This document shows, in pieces, positions 44,533 to 54,025 of a stretch of DNA of 64,000 nucleotides. The stretch's first letter is position 1. Each line of letters opens with the position of its first letter. The stretch comes from Gottschalkia purinilytica. Lineage in GTDB: Bacteria; Bacillota; Clostridia; Tissierellales; Gottschalkiaceae. Position numbers and translations under genes: made by a program. The stretch covers positions 62,001 to 126,000 of the forward strand of contig NZ_LGSS01000008.1 of NCBI RefSeq assembly GCF_001190785.1, written 5' to 3'. The notes under the pieces are model-generated. The model saw only the letters and a program-made list of their open reading frames with translations, was not told where the DNA came from and searched no databases.

Positions 44533-46719
44533 TTAGAGTTTAAGCTTAGCCAATGCATCTGCAAGAGCGGAGTTAATTGATTCATTACTCGCTTCCTTCT
44601 GTTTTTTAAGATATTTTGACACATCTTTCTTTGACACCTTATTACTTTCTTTATTCTTTCTTTCGTTAAAAGCAGAAAGCTTTTCTCTATATCCACATCT
44701 ACATGTGAAAATCTGTCCTTCTCCTTCACCACGTAGTTCTAATTTTTTATGACAGTTAGGACATCTAGCATTGGTTATCTTGGCAACACCTTGTCTATGT
44801 CCACATTCTCTATCTTGGCAAACAAGCATCTTTCCCTTTTTTCCATTTACCTCGAGCATATATTTACCGCATTCTGGGCATTTGTTTCTTGTTAAGTTAT
44901 CATGTTTAAATTTATCTTCACTATTTTTTATCTCATTAACAACTGATTTTGCATATCTTCTCATATCGCTAATAAAGCTATCCTTATTAAGACTTCCTTT
45001 AGCTATATATCCTAACTTCTGTTCCCATTCTGCAGTCAATGCAGGCGATCTTAATTCTTCAGGAACCAAATCAAGAAGTTGTCTTCCTTTAGAAGTTATA
45101 AAGATATCTTTTCCTTTTTTCTCAATAAGAAAACTGTTGAATAACTTTTCAATAATATCTGCTCTTGTAGCTACTGTTCCAATTCCTCCTGTTTCGCCAA
45201 TGGTTTTAATTAGATCTTTACTTTCATTAGACATATATTTAACTGGACTTTCCATAGCTGAAAGTAAGCTTCCTTCGTTAAAAGGTGCAGGCGGCTTTGT
45301 CTGTCCTTTAGTTTGTGTAACAGAAGATATATTTAAAACATCTCCTTTATTTAATTTAGAAATCGTTTGGTCTAAAGCATCATCATAGTCGCTATCTTCT
45401 TCGGATATATTTGCATAAACTTCTTTCCAACCTTGAGATATAACTACTTTTCCGTTGGCTGTAAAAATTTCATCTCCTACTTGAGCTTTTATAGTTGTTT
45501 GCTCGTATTCAAAAGGCGGATATAAAACTGCTAAAAATCTTCTAACTACCATGTCATATATTTTTCGCTCTTTATCATTTAACTCACTTAAAAATACAGG
45601 TTGTTCAGTAGGTATAATAGCATGATGGTCAGAAACCTTGCTATTATCTACAAACGACTTACTTGTTCTTATGTTACTTTTTAATACTTTTGAAGCTAGT
45701 GCATTATATGGTCCAGTTTTACAAGCTTTAACCCTATCCTTTAATGTATCCACTATATCCTCAGATATGTATCTTGAGTCAGTTCTTGGATAAGTTAATA
45801 CCTTGTGACGCTCGTAAAGTTTTTGCATAATAGAAAGTGTTTCCTTTGCAGAATAACCGAATATTTTATTTGCTTCTCTTTGTAACTCTGTTAAATCATA
45901 TAGTTGTGGCGAGAATGTTTTTTTATGATTTTTATCTATAGCTACAATCTTCGCATCTTTTCCTTTTATAGACTTCAGTATTTTATCACACTTTCCCTTA
46001 TCAAAAGTTTTTATATCTTTAGTATGTTTGTCTTGCCATATAAGCTTTAAATTTTTAGCTGAAGCCGTAATACCATAAAAATCTTTTGGTTTGAAATTTT
46101 CAATTTCTTCTTCTCTCTTTGCAATCATAGCAAGTGTAGGGGTTTGAACTCTTCCACAAGAAAGTTGAGCATTATACTTGCAAGTTAAAGCACGTGTGGC
46201 ATTTATACCTACAATCCAATCAGCTTCTGCTCTAGCAACAGCCGATGCATAAAGATTTTCATATGCTCTACCATCTTTTAATTTATTAAATCCATCTTTA
46301 ATTGCTTTATCCGTAACAGAAGAAATCCAAAGACGTTTAATTGGCTTTTTAACATGAGACATCTCTATTATCCATCTAGCTACAAGTTCACCTTCTCTAC
46401 CAGCATCTGTAGCTATTATAATTTCATTTACATCTTTTCTATTCATTTGTTCCTTAACGTTATAGAATTGCTTACGACTTTGCTTAATTATATTAAGTTT
46501 TAAACTAGAAGGTAACATTGGTAAATCTTCAATTTTCCATGACTTATATTTTTTATTATAATCTTCAGGATCAGCAAGTGTAACCAAGTGACCTAAAGCC
46601 CAAGTAACTATATATTTTTGACCTTCTAAGTATCCATTACCTTTCTTATTACAATTCAATACTCTAGCTATATCCCTTCCAACAGAAGGCTTTTCAGCTA
46701 ACACCAATTTCTTATTCAT
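44533..46719 (-). CDS. topB: DNA topoisomerase III (type IA), 728 aa
   Basis: Type IA topoisomerase with TOPRIM domain (LVLAEKPSVGRDIARVLN at start, IIIATDAGREGELVARWI at about 100-118) and active-site tyrosine Tyr310 in KVLTYPRTDSRY. LSCGRVQTPTLAMIAKREEE follows the family pattern. C-terminal part has two Cys4 zinc-ribbon-like units, CPECGKYM...CQDRECGH and CPNCHKKL...CRCG. It relaxes and decatenates DNA. Full length, single gene. Confidence 0.93.
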   Translation of the reverse strand: MNKKLVLAEKPSVGRDIARVLNCNKKGNGYLEGQKYIVTWALGHLVTLADPEDYNKKYKSWKIEDLPMLPSSLKLNIIKQSRKQFYNVKEQMNRKDVNEIIIATDAGREGELVARWIIEMSHVKKPIKRLWISSVTDKAIKDGFNKLKDGRAYENLYASAVARAEADWIVGINATRALTCKYNAQLSCGRVQTPTLAMIAKREEEIENFKPKDFYGITASAKNLKLIWQDKHTKDIKTFDKGKCDKILKSIKGKDAKIVAIDKNHKKTFSPQLYDLTELQREANKIFGYSAKETLSIMQKLYERHKVLTYPRTDSRYISEDIVDTLKDRVKACKTGPYNALASKVLKSNIRTSKSFVDNSKVSDHHAIIPTEQPVFLSELNDKERKIYDMVVRRFLAVLYPPFEYEQTTIKAQVGDEIFTANGKVVISQGWKEVYANISEEDSDYDDALDQTISKLNKGDVLNISSVTQTKGQTKPPAPFNEGSLLSAMESPVKYMSNESKDLIKTIGETGGIGTVATRADIIEKLFNSFLIEKKGKDIFITSKGRQLLDLVPEELRSPALTAEWEQKLGYIAKGSLNKDSFISDMRRYAKSVVNEIKNSEDKFKHDNLTRNKCPECGKYMLEVNGKKGKMLVCQDRECGHRQGVAKITNARCPNCHKKLELRGEGEGQIFTCRCGYREKLSAFNERKNKESNKVSKKDVSKYLKKQKEASNESINSALADALAKLKL

Positions 46720-46784
46720 ATTAACAATCCTTTCAAAACAACTATAATTTATAGTCCATATTAATCTATTCTAACACAAAAGGG

Positions 46785-46831
46785 AAAACCACGACTATAT
46801 TATGTACTTAACTTAATATAGTCGTGGTTTT
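46785..46831 (-). terminator. terminator of the DEAD-box helicase gene
   Basis: Eighteen-base stem AAAACCACGACTATATTA (46785-46802) with complement at 46814-46831, T-rich tail on the minus strand. Confidence 0.8.
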
Positions 46832-46840
46832 ATTTTAAAG

Positions 46841-48238
46841 TTAAAACTTTCTATCTTTTGAATATCTATTTTTCTTTGAATTTTGAGTTCTTTTACTTGA
46901 TCTTCCACCTGTAAAATTTTGCTTTTTATCTCCTAAATTTCTTCCTTTATAGTCTTTACTTCTCTCATCAGTCTTATTACTTCTTGATGATTTTCTAGTA
47001 TTGTTGCCTTTCCCACTTCTAGACTTATTACCTCTATCATTATTAGAACGTCTATATTTACTATGCGCCTTATCTTCTTTTTCATTAAACTTATTTATTG
47101 CTTTATCCTTTTCATGATCTTTTTCTTTGACTATCTTTCTTCTTTCTAGAGTCATTTTTATTTTTCTTTCAATCATATCTAATTCTTGTCTATCTTTAGG
47201 AGCTACAAAAGTAACAGCAACACCAGTTTGACCTGCACGTCCTGTACGTCCTATACGATGGATATAGCTTTCTGGATCTTGTGCTATATCATAATTAAAT
47301 ACATGTGTTATTCCTTCTATATCTAATCCACGAGCAGCAACATCTGTTGCTACAAGAAGTTGTATCTCTGCTTTTCTAAATGCTTTCATTACTTTCTCAC
47401 GTTTTGCCTGACTAAGATCACCATGTATTTCATCTGAATCATATCCACGTCTATTTAAAGCTTGATTAAGTGCACTTACACGACGTTTAGTACGACAAAA
47501 TATTATTGCCATAAAAGGATTGTATTCATCAATAATACTACAAAGTGCATCTTGTTTTCCTCTATCTGTTGTTTCAACAACCAACTGCTTTATTTCATCT
47601 AAAGTTACATTACTTCCCTTAACTTGTATTTCACTTGGTTCTTTCATATATCTACTAGCAAGTGAGCGTACCTGATTATTCATTGTAGCAGAGAAAAGCA
47701 TTGTTTGTCTTCCTTTTGGTGTCTTATTTATTATTTCTTCTACCTCTTTTAAAAAGCCCATATGAAGCATCTGATCAGCTTCATCCAGTACAAGCATTTT
47801 AAGTTTACTAAAATTAATACTTTTTCTTCTAATGTGGTCCAATAAACGACCTGGAGTACCAATCACTATATGAATACCCTTCTTTAATTTTTTTATCTGC
47901 TTCTCTACATCCTGTCCGCCATATGCAGCTAATATATTAACGTCTTTATATGGCGCAAGTTTTTTAGCTTCATCTGTAATCTGAATCGCTAGTTCTCTTG
48001 TAGGAGTGATAATTAATCCTTGTATAAAAGGTTGGCTTGCATTAATACTTTCCATCATAGGTAGCATAAATCCCAGAGTTTTTCCCGTTCCTGTATGAGC
48101 TTGTGCTATGACATCTTTTCCTTTTATTATCTCTGGAATAGCCTTAACTTGGATAGAAGTTGGTTTCGTTATTCCATTTTGATTTAATATACTTTTCAAT
48201 TTATTACTAATTCCTATAGTTCCAAAATCAATCATCAT
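46841..48238 (-). CDS. DEAD-box RNA helicase, 465 aa
   Basis: All motifs are present: Q motif (GITKPTSIQVKAIPEI), AHTGTGKT (motif I), PTRELA (Ia), TPGR (Ib), DEAD (II), SAT (III), and HRIGRTGRAG (VI) preceded by VATDVAARGLDIEG (V). The C-terminal 90 residues are basic and Ser/Arg/Asn-rich, an unstructured RNA-binding tail. This is a CshA/DeaD-type cold-shock or ribosome-assembly helicase. Single gene with its own terminator. Confidence 0.92.
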   Translation of the reverse strand: MMIDFGTIGISNKLKSILNQNGITKPTSIQVKAIPEIIKGKDVIAQAHTGTGKTLGFMLPMMESINASQPFIQGLIITPTRELAIQITDEAKKLAPYKDVNILAAYGGQDVEKQIKKLKKGIHIVIGTPGRLLDHIRRKSINFSKLKMLVLDEADQMLHMGFLKEVEEIINKTPKGRQTMLFSATMNNQVRSLASRYMKEPSEIQVKGSNVTLDEIKQLVVETTDRGKQDALCSIIDEYNPFMAIIFCRTKRRVSALNQALNRRGYDSDEIHGDLSQAKREKVMKAFRKAEIQLLVATDVAARGLDIEGITHVFNYDIAQDPESYIHRIGRTGRAGQTGVAVTFVAPKDRQELDMIERKIKMTLERRKIVKEKDHEKDKAINKFNEKEDKAHSKYRRSNNDRGNKSRSGKGNNTRKSSRSNKTDERSKDYKGRNLGDKKQNFTGGRSSKRTQNSKKNRYSKDRKF

Positions 48239-48351
48239 TATGTTAGTTACCTCTCTATTTTCTATTTATTATTAGTATTAGTTAGAAGATTTATTCTATC
48301 ATATTAATACTGTTAATATCAAAAATCTCAAAAAATAAGTCTTTAAAAATG

Positions 48352-49584
48352 TTAAATCCAACCTATCAAATGATATCCCCATAAAAATAACATTCCAATT
48401 ATAAAGTTAATTAAAGTACATGGAAGTCCAAACTTAAAAAAATCCCAAAAGCTAATATTACAAATTCCCCTTGCTCGTTCTACTACAATAACATTGGCTA
48501 TGGCACCTAAAATTGTCAAGTTACCTGCTATTGTACTTGTAAAAGCCAATGTAAACCACATTAATGTAGGATCAGCTAGTTTCTGAATACTTTCTGCTAC
48601 TACTAGAACATACGGAACATTAGCAAAAAGATTAGAGCCTAAAATACTCAAAATACCAAAAGAAAAAAAGTTTAAGAATCCATCTTCTAAGAAACTCGAT
48701 GTCTTACTTAATATTGCAGTTGTTACTCCTGAAACTTGAAGTCCACCTATAACAACAAAAAGTCCTGAAAAGAATAATAGTAAATTCCAGTCTAGTTTTT
48801 TTAATAGTGTTGTTTCATTTCGATTTGAAATTACAAATAAGAGGGTTGCTCCACTTATTGCTACCCAAGCTATGTTCTTAAATATAAAGAATCCAATAAT
48901 AACTAAAAATGTTACGAATAAAGAACGTTTAAGTAAAGGTTTAGCCTTTGGTTTTTCTCCTAACTCTATATTTTTAACGTCAATTGACATGTCTTTATTA
49001 TACATACGCAATAATATAAGATAATTAGCTATTAATCCTAAGATTCCTATTGGTAACATTAGAATAAAGAATTTTCCATAAGATATTCCTGATAAGTTTC
49101 CTATAATCATATTTTGAGGATTTCCTGTAAAAGCTATTACTCCTCCTATATTAGTAGATGTAGCTAGTCCTAGTAAAAATGGTAATGGTGGGAGATTCCT
49201 TTCTTTAATCATTATTAGTAAAAGTGGGGTAAAAAATATGCACACTATGTCATTAACTAAAAATGCAGCTAATATCCCTGTACCAAAAACTAATAATGCT
49301 AAAAGTTTCTTTGATGATAAATTTTTAGAATGTACCCATCTTGCTACTAGTGTAAAAAACTCTGCTTCAGCTAGATGTTCAATAATGATCATCATTCCTA
49401 ATAAAAGCAAAATAGTATCCCAGTTAACTAATTGATATACTTGTTCTGGCTTTATCACTCTACTAATAACCATTAAAACTGTCCCTAATAACACACCTGC
49501 CTGGCGCCCTATCTTGATTCTGTTTAATCGTTTACCTGAAATAAGTATGTAAGTAATTATAAATATAATAATTGCTTTAATCAT
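48352..49584 (-). CDS. ArsB/NhaD-superfamily anion permease, 410 aa
   Basis: Eleven or so hydrophobic spans. The blocks LVNWDTILLLLGMMIIIEHL, FLVNDIVCIFFTPLLLIMIK and NIGGVIAFTGNPQNMIIGN are signatures of the SLC13/ArsB/CitMHS family; two-fold symmetry is visible in GLQVSGVTTAI and SIAGNLTILGAIANVIVVER. Substrates in the family include dicarboxylates, arsenite and sulfate; the sequence does not decide. No ars genes of the classical operon are adjacent. Single gene. Confidence 0.86.
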   Translation of the reverse strand: MIKAIIIFIITYILISGKRLNRIKIGRQAGVLLGTVLMVISRVIKPEQVYQLVNWDTILLLLGMMIIIEHLAEAEFFTLVARWVHSKNLSSKKLLALLVFGTGILAAFLVNDIVCIFFTPLLLIMIKERNLPPLPFLLGLATSTNIGGVIAFTGNPQNMIIGNLSGISYGKFFILMLPIGILGLIANYLILLRMYNKDMSIDVKNIELGEKPKAKPLLKRSLFVTFLVIIGFFIFKNIAWVAISGATLLFVISNRNETTLLKKLDWNLLLFFSGLFVVIGGLQVSGVTTAILSKTSSFLEDGFLNFFSFGILSILGSNLFANVPYVLVVAESIQKLADPTLMWFTLAFTSTIAGNLTILGAIANVIVVERARGICNISFWDFFKFGLPCTLINFIIGMLFLWGYHLIGWI

Positions 49585-49782
49585 TTTTATGCTTTCTCCT
49601 AACTGTGTTGTGTTATAAAATGAAAATATATTTAATTAATATATACGGTGTTATTATATATTAAGATATTTTGCATTACAATTAATTAATCTTATCTTTT
49701 AACTTTAAAGTCTACATACTTCATATCTTAGAAAATGCTAATATCTTTATATGAATATTATTAGAATAAAAGGAGACTTAAT

Positions 49783-50289
49783 ATGTTTAAATTAGATGGT
49801 ATAGAAAAAATGAGTGAAAAACAAAAGCTTAATTACCTTCTTCTTATGGTTGAAGGACAATTAAGCTCAGAAAAAGATACATTAGCAAATTTATCGAATG
49901 TCTCTGCTCTCATAAATATATTAATAGACAAACTAAACTGGGCAGGATTTTATTTAATTAAAGATAATGAACTTGTACTTGGTCCTTTTCAAGGTCTTCC
50001 AGCATGTAATAGGATAAAGCTATCATCTGGAGTATGTGGCAATGCAGTAACTACTAGAAAAATTCAACTAGTTCCAAACGTACATGAATTTCCAGGTCAT
50101 ATTGCATGCGACAATGCATCTAATTCTGAACTAGTTATACCAATTATTAAAGATAATATAGTATATGGTGTGCTAGACTTAGACAGCCCTGAAATTGATA
50201 GATTTACACAACTTGAAGCTGAATATATGGAAAAACTTGTTGAAAAGTTAAACAAATATATTGATTGGAATGAAGTTACTAGAATATAA
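49783..50289 (+). CDS. free methionine-(R)-sulfoxide reductase, GAF domain, 168 aa
   Basis: Single GAF domain of the fRMsr class: NWAGFYLIKDNELVLGPFQG, then SSGVCGNAVTTRKIQLVPNV and HEFPGHIACDNASNSELVIP. The three conserved cysteines are present (Cys75, Cys85, Cys109); the last is the catalytic one and reduces free Met-R-O, with disulfide resolution by the others. Length and motifs normal. Single gene, GGAG site before ATG 49783. Confidence 0.9.
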   Translation: MFKLDGIEKMSEKQKLNYLLLMVEGQLSSEKDTLANLSNVSALINILIDKLNWAGFYLIKDNELVLGPFQGLPACNRIKLSSGVCGNAVTTRKIQLVPNVHEFPGHIACDNASNSELVIPIIKDNIVYGVLDLDSPEIDRFTQLEAEYMEKLVEKLNKYIDWNEVTRI

Positions 50290-50350
50290 TGTTTCGTTTA
50301 TCACTATATTTATCCTTTTGAAAGTTAATATATAACTCTTCTATAGTTTT

Positions 50351-50412
50351 AAAATGCTCTTCATAAGTTATGCTTTTAATTTTATTAAAACATAACTAGA
50401 AGAGCATTTTAT
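50351..50412. terminator. bidirectional terminator
   Basis: AAAATGCTCTTC and ATAAGTTATG (50351-50372) pair with CATAACT and GAAGAGCATTTT (50391-50410), with one bulge, between convergent genes. Confidence 0.7.
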
Positions 50413-50499
50413 TTATAAAAATTAAATTAGTCTTTGATACAATAAATTTAAAACTATATTGGATATGCTTTTCAAATGCTGTATTAAAGTTAATCCTTC

Positions 50500-51807
50500 T
50501 TATTTTACAGGTATATCTATAATTTGATTATAGTTCTTATTATATTTTAATCTTTTAATATCTAATTTTAAGCTTTTTCCCGTTCCTTTAAAACAAAGAG
50601 TTCTAGTATGAGTGGTAACTCCATTTTCTTTTTTATCATGCTTATTTGAAATTGTATTTTCTAGTTTTACTTTCTTATCGTCTATTAATAAATGTACCTT
50701 TGAAAGAACTACATTTTCTTCAGTAGTAATAGTAACATATGTTTTTCCTTTAGATTCATATACTTTATTAATATCTATTTTATTATCTAGAATTTTTATA
50801 GATTTAACTTTGTTATTTCTTGCAAGCTTAATTTGTTTATAAACGTCATGATCTGCGCTAAAACTTATAATATAAATCTGTAAACTTTCTAAGTTATCAG
50901 GTAATGCATCATATTCTTGTTTGAACTTTATGCCGCCTATATTAGTACTTATTTCTGAACTTAAATTTAAAAGTTCTTTTCCGTTAGCAATAAGTCTTAC
51001 ATCTAGTTGTTCCGGTTTAAAACGTTTTTTATTAACATGATCTAAAACTAAACCTAAGGTATTCTGAAGTCTTCCTTTAATAACAGTAGCAGTAGGGGAA
51101 GCTGTTATAGAATCAAATCTTATTTTACCTTCATCTATTTTAATATCTTTATTAATATCTTTCTTTAGACTATATCCCATAGCTTTATTCCTATCTAGTT
51201 TGAAAGTAATCTCTCCAGTTTCTCTCTTATTTCCTTCTGTCAAAGTAATATTCATTTTTAATTTTTTTTCGTAGAAACTAGGAGGAGCAAAACTAGCAAT
51301 ATATTTCGCCTCAGTTTTTTCATTACTAGTCAATCCTTGACTACTTTCCATAGAATAATTACCTTTAGTCCCAATCATATCTATAGTTAGGTTACTATTT
51401 GCATCATTAATCTTTCCATTAGGATCTTTTATAGTATAATAAGCTAAAAGCTGATTATCATCTATCATTATTCCATCTAGTGTAATAGTAACTCCATTCT
51501 TAAAAGTATAACTTTTATCTATAGATTGTCCTTTCTGTAATTCATTAAGTTCTTTTAAAGTTTCATTCATAATCTCATCATATCCAACTAGTTTTTTGCC
51601 ATAGAGAGCCAAAGTATTAATATTATATCCCATAAAAATAACTATAAGAAATAATGCCGCAGCTTTCATTTTCCACTTTCTATGTCTAGTTGAAGATATT
51701 TTCTTATCCTTCAACGCATCATGTAATTTCATTTCTAATTCTTCTGGTATTTCTATATTATCTAATTCTTTTTTTCTCTTTTTTAGGATTTCTTCAATTT
51801 TATTCAT
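50500..51807 (-). CDS. DUF4179 family membrane protein, likely anti-sigma factor, 435 aa
   Basis: Cytoplasmic N-terminal part (about 1-45, IPEELEMKLHDALKDKK then a basic stretch), one membrane span (about 48-66), and a large extracellular part of about 365 residues with DUF4179-type beta sandwich (TFKNGVTITLDGIMIDDNQL and YYTIKDPNGK). Located 3' of an ECF sigma gene with a four-base overlap; this arrangement is typical of anti-sigma proteins of the RsiV-like or DUF4179 type in Clostridia, with the N-terminal part binding sigma and the outside part sensing a signal. No zinc motif is present. Confidence 0.85.
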   Translation of the reverse strand: MNKIEEILKKRKKELDNIEIPEELEMKLHDALKDKKISSTRHRKWKMKAAALFLIVIFMGYNINTLALYGKKLVGYDEIMNETLKELNELQKGQSIDKSYTFKNGVTITLDGIMIDDNQLLAYYTIKDPNGKINDANSNLTIDMIGTKGNYSMESSQGLTSNEKTEAKYIASFAPPSFYEKKLKMNITLTEGNKRETGEITFKLDRNKAMGYSLKKDINKDIKIDEGKIRFDSITASPTATVIKGRLQNTLGLVLDHVNKKRFKPEQLDVRLIANGKELLNLSSEISTNIGGIKFKQEYDALPDNLESLQIYIISFSADHDVYKQIKLARNNKVKSIKILDNKIDINKVYESKGKTYVTITTEENVVLSKVHLLIDDKKVKLENTISNKHDKKENGVTTHTRTLCFKGTGKSLKLDIKRLKYNKNYNQIIDIPVK

Positions 51808-52322
51808 AGTTCTTCACCTCCAAATATCTCTTTTAATTTTTCAAGTCCAATATGAATACGAGATTTAACCGTTCCAACAGGTATTTTTAGTATATTAGAA
51901 ATTGTCTTGTAATCTAAATCCAGAAAATATCTCAGTTTTATAACTTCTCTGTGTTTTTCTTTTAATTGGGATAAGCACTCTTCTATCATAACTTCTTCAT
52001 CTTTCTGTTGAAAATTTTCCTCATAGCACTGTTCCTTTACATATTCTAATGAAATCAATTTTTTATTTTTTCTTAAATAATTTTTACAGCAATTTACTAG
52101 AATAGTCTTACTCCAACTATAAAATTTACTGTTATCTTTTAATTGACCAATATTTTCATACAAAATGACGATCATATTTTGCATTACATCTAGCGTGTCT
52201 TCAGGATTTTTCATATATACGTATGCAAGTTTATAATAGTCTTGCTTTTTTAACATAATAAGTTGAACTAATGCATCCTTATCTCCTTGTTTTGCTTTCT
52301 TTACTAGTAAAATAGTATCCAT
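51804..52322 (-). CDS. ECF-type RNA polymerase sigma factor, 172 aa
   Basis: Region 2 about 10-75 (DYYKLAYVYMKNPEDTLDVM, QNMIVILYENIGQLKDNSKF) and region 4 about 105-165 (LKEKHREVIKLRYFLDLDYK, TISNILKIPVGTVKSRIHIG). SigV/SigW-type stress sigma factor. Overlaps the downstream anti-sigma gene by four bases, so the two are translated together. Distinct from the ECF factor at 29569-30153. Confidence 0.9.
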   Translation of the reverse strand: MDTILLVKKAKQGDKDALVQLIMLKKQDYYKLAYVYMKNPEDTLDVMQNMIVILYENIGQLKDNSKFYSWSKTILVNCCKNYLRKNKKLISLEYVKEQCYEENFQQKDEEVMIEECLSQLKEKHREVIKLRYFLDLDYKTISNILKIPVGTVKSRIHIGLEKLKEIFGGEEL

Positions 52323-52469
52323 ATTCTCACCTCTCTTTCATATATAAGAGTAAGTTTCAGATTGAAAAGTTCATTTTTATATAAAATATTTGATATAAAA
52401 TGTATTTTTATCGTTATTATTAATATTCTTCTTAATAAACCTATATATAAATATAACAATGATTACCCT

Positions 52470-52524
52470 TAAAAGACATTAAAATTCTACTTATTATTTT
52501 AAAGTAGAATTTTAATGTCTTTTA
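52470..52524 (-). terminator. terminator of the marR-arsA operon
   Basis: A 23-base perfect stem (arms 52470-52492 and 52502-52524; core AAAAGACATTAAAATTCTAC) with a nine-base loop, T-rich on the minus-strand side. Follows the 67-residue ORF. Confidence 0.75.
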
Positions 52525-52565
52525 ATTAAATTTATATCTAATTCTAAACTATCATAATGGTAAAG

Positions 52566-52769
52566 TTAGTTAATATTGATATTCTTTATTTCTTCATTGT
52601 CCTTTTCTTTTTTTGTTTCTTGGATATACTCAGAAGTAGATTCATTTATAATATGAATTAAATCTTCATAAGCCTTATTTATAGGAATATTCAATGGACA
52701 TATTTTAATAATTTTTTCCACTGTTCTCAACTTTAAAGTAATTAAATCTTTAAATAACTCTTTATTCAT
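52566..52769 (-). CDS. 67-residue protein downstream of ArsA-like ATPase, unknown
   Basis: Small charged protein of unknown function. A longer frame to 52784 exists, but ATG 52769 follows GGTGAGG and gives MNKELFKDLITLKLRTVEKI. It contains KIIKICPLNIPINKAYEDLI (one Cys) and an acidic/Lys-rich tail ending NIKNININ. It overlaps the end of the ArsA-like gene by eight bases, so the two are cotranslated and the protein may be a partner or client of that ATPase. No recognised domain. Confidence 0.7.
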   Translation of the reverse strand: MNKELFKDLITLKLRTVEKIIKICPLNIPINKAYEDLIHIINESTSEYIQETKKEKDNEEIKNININ

Positions 52770-53937
52770 TTTCCTCACCACCAAATCGAATTTTTAATAC
52801 TTCATCATCAAATTTAGCTTCTTTGATAGACAATTTAGTTAGTGTTCTAGGAAGAATAATATTCCTTTTGATATCTCCAGCTCTAACGATTATTTCATCA
52901 CCTTTTTGATTAAGATCTAAGTCTTGTTTTTTCATAAATGGCATATATACTGAGTAAACATAATCGTCATCAATTTTCTCAATCTTTTGTGTTCTATTAC
53001 TATATTTGATATCTACTGCATTATCATTTTTAAATATAATATTACTCATTTTAATTAACATATCTATCCCTACTAATTCTTGATCAAACAGTGGAGCATG
53101 ATAAATAGGAACAGGCGAAAAACTATCATGAATTTCTTTCAAGTACTTCTTATGAATCTCCTTCCATTCTTTAAAGTATCCTTCATTAACGTCATCAGGA
53201 ATAACTCTGTTTACAATAATAGAATCTACATTGAAATTATATATATTTAAATAAGTGAAGCTTCTCTGTGATTCCTTAATTACCATCTTTTCCGGATTAA
53301 CAACTATTCGTATACTTGTAGTATCTCTATCTATTAAAATATTTCTCATTTCATCTAATTTTATATAAAGATTCTCTATTTCTCCCATTACAGAGTCATC
53401 TGGCATAGGTAATCCTAATATTGGTTGTGCTACTGGTCCGAGTATTTTAAGAGCTTTACGTTTTAGTGGAAACAGCTTTTCCATCCACCATCTTAACATT
53501 TCTGGAAAACTTAATAATTTTAAAGTCTCTCCTGTAGGGGCACAGTCTACTATAATAACATCATAAGTTTTGCTCTTATAATAATCTAAAATTCTAAGTA
53601 AACTTAGTAGATCTTCCATCCCTGGAAATATAGTTAACTCTTCTGTTGTAATATCCTTTACAGTTTTAGCAGTAAACAGTGATGTCAAGTAATCTTGAAC
53701 TTTCTTCCATCCTTTTTCCATTTCATAAAGTGTATTAATTTCTTGAGCCCACATATTTTCCATAATTTCTATTGGCTCTGATTCTAATGAAATATCTAAA
53801 GCATCTCCTAGACTATGAGCTGGATCAGCACTAATAATCAATGTCTTTTTACCACTTTGTGCACTCTTTGCTGCTGTAGCTGCTGCTATACTTGTTTTTC
53901 CTACTCCACCTTTTCCAGTATATAGTATAATTCTCAT
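52762..53937 (-). CDS. ArsA/Get3-family ATPase, 391 aa
   Basis: Deviant P-loop GKGGVGKTS (8-16), switch I SADPAHSLGDALD (about 36-48) and switch II VDCAPTGETLKLL (about 130-142), with ATPase motif VDCAPTG in place of DTAPTG. The C-terminal 100 residues include an alpha-crystallin-like part, ending VRAGDIKRNIILPRTLTKLS. One ArsA half only (390 residues) and no metalloid Cys triad or ArsB nearby, so this is closer to Get3-like clostridial proteins of unknown job than to arsenite efflux. Upstream is a MarR gene 88 bases away; operators flank both. Confidence 0.88.
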   Translation of the reverse strand: MRIILYTGKGGVGKTSIAAATAAKSAQSGKKTLIISADPAHSLGDALDISLESEPIEIMENMWAQEINTLYEMEKGWKKVQDYLTSLFTAKTVKDITTEELTIFPGMEDLLSLLRILDYYKSKTYDVIIVDCAPTGETLKLLSFPEMLRWWMEKLFPLKRKALKILGPVAQPILGLPMPDDSVMGEIENLYIKLDEMRNILIDRDTTSIRIVVNPEKMVIKESQRSFTYLNIYNFNVDSIIVNRVIPDDVNEGYFKEWKEIHKKYLKEIHDSFSPVPIYHAPLFDQELVGIDMLIKMSNIIFKNDNAVDIKYSNRTQKIEKIDDDYVYSVYMPFMKKQDLDLNQKGDEIIVRAGDIKRNIILPRTLTKLSIKEAKFDDEVLKIRFGGEENE

Positions 53938-53967
53938 TATACATTCCCCCTATTATTTTTTCTAACG

Positions 53968-53989
53968 AATATTACGTTTGACGAAGTAT
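53968..53989. promoter_or_regulatory. MarR-type operator copy 1, upstream of arsA-like gene
   Basis: Minus-strand reading ATACTTCGTCAAACGTAATA plus TT: an imperfect palindrome with core CGT-N3-ACG. It is 31 bases before the ATPase start. Nineteen of 22 positions match copy 2 at 54527-54548. Confidence 0.65.
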
Positions 53990-54000
53990 TTTTTTGATAT

Positions 54001-54024
54001 TAAGCCCATTTATTAATGGGCTTA
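54001..54024. repeat. 10-bp hairpin directly after the marR stop codon
   Basis: TAAGCCCATT-tatt-AATGGGCTTA, perfect ten-base stem just 2 bases after the marR stop. No T run follows in the minus direction, so it is not a standard terminator; it may stabilise or process the marR-arsA transcript. Confidence 0.45.
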
Positions 54025-54025
54025 T

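Noticed and set aside
44771-45388. 205-codon open frame opposite topB
   Set aside because: Shadow of the topB gene; the topoisomerase frame is clear on the minus strand.
52762-53937. Arsenite resistance operon
   Set aside because: No ArsB, ArsR or ArsC near it; the anion permease at 48352-49584 is distant and on its own. One ArsA half with Get3-like layout does not prove arsenic resistance.
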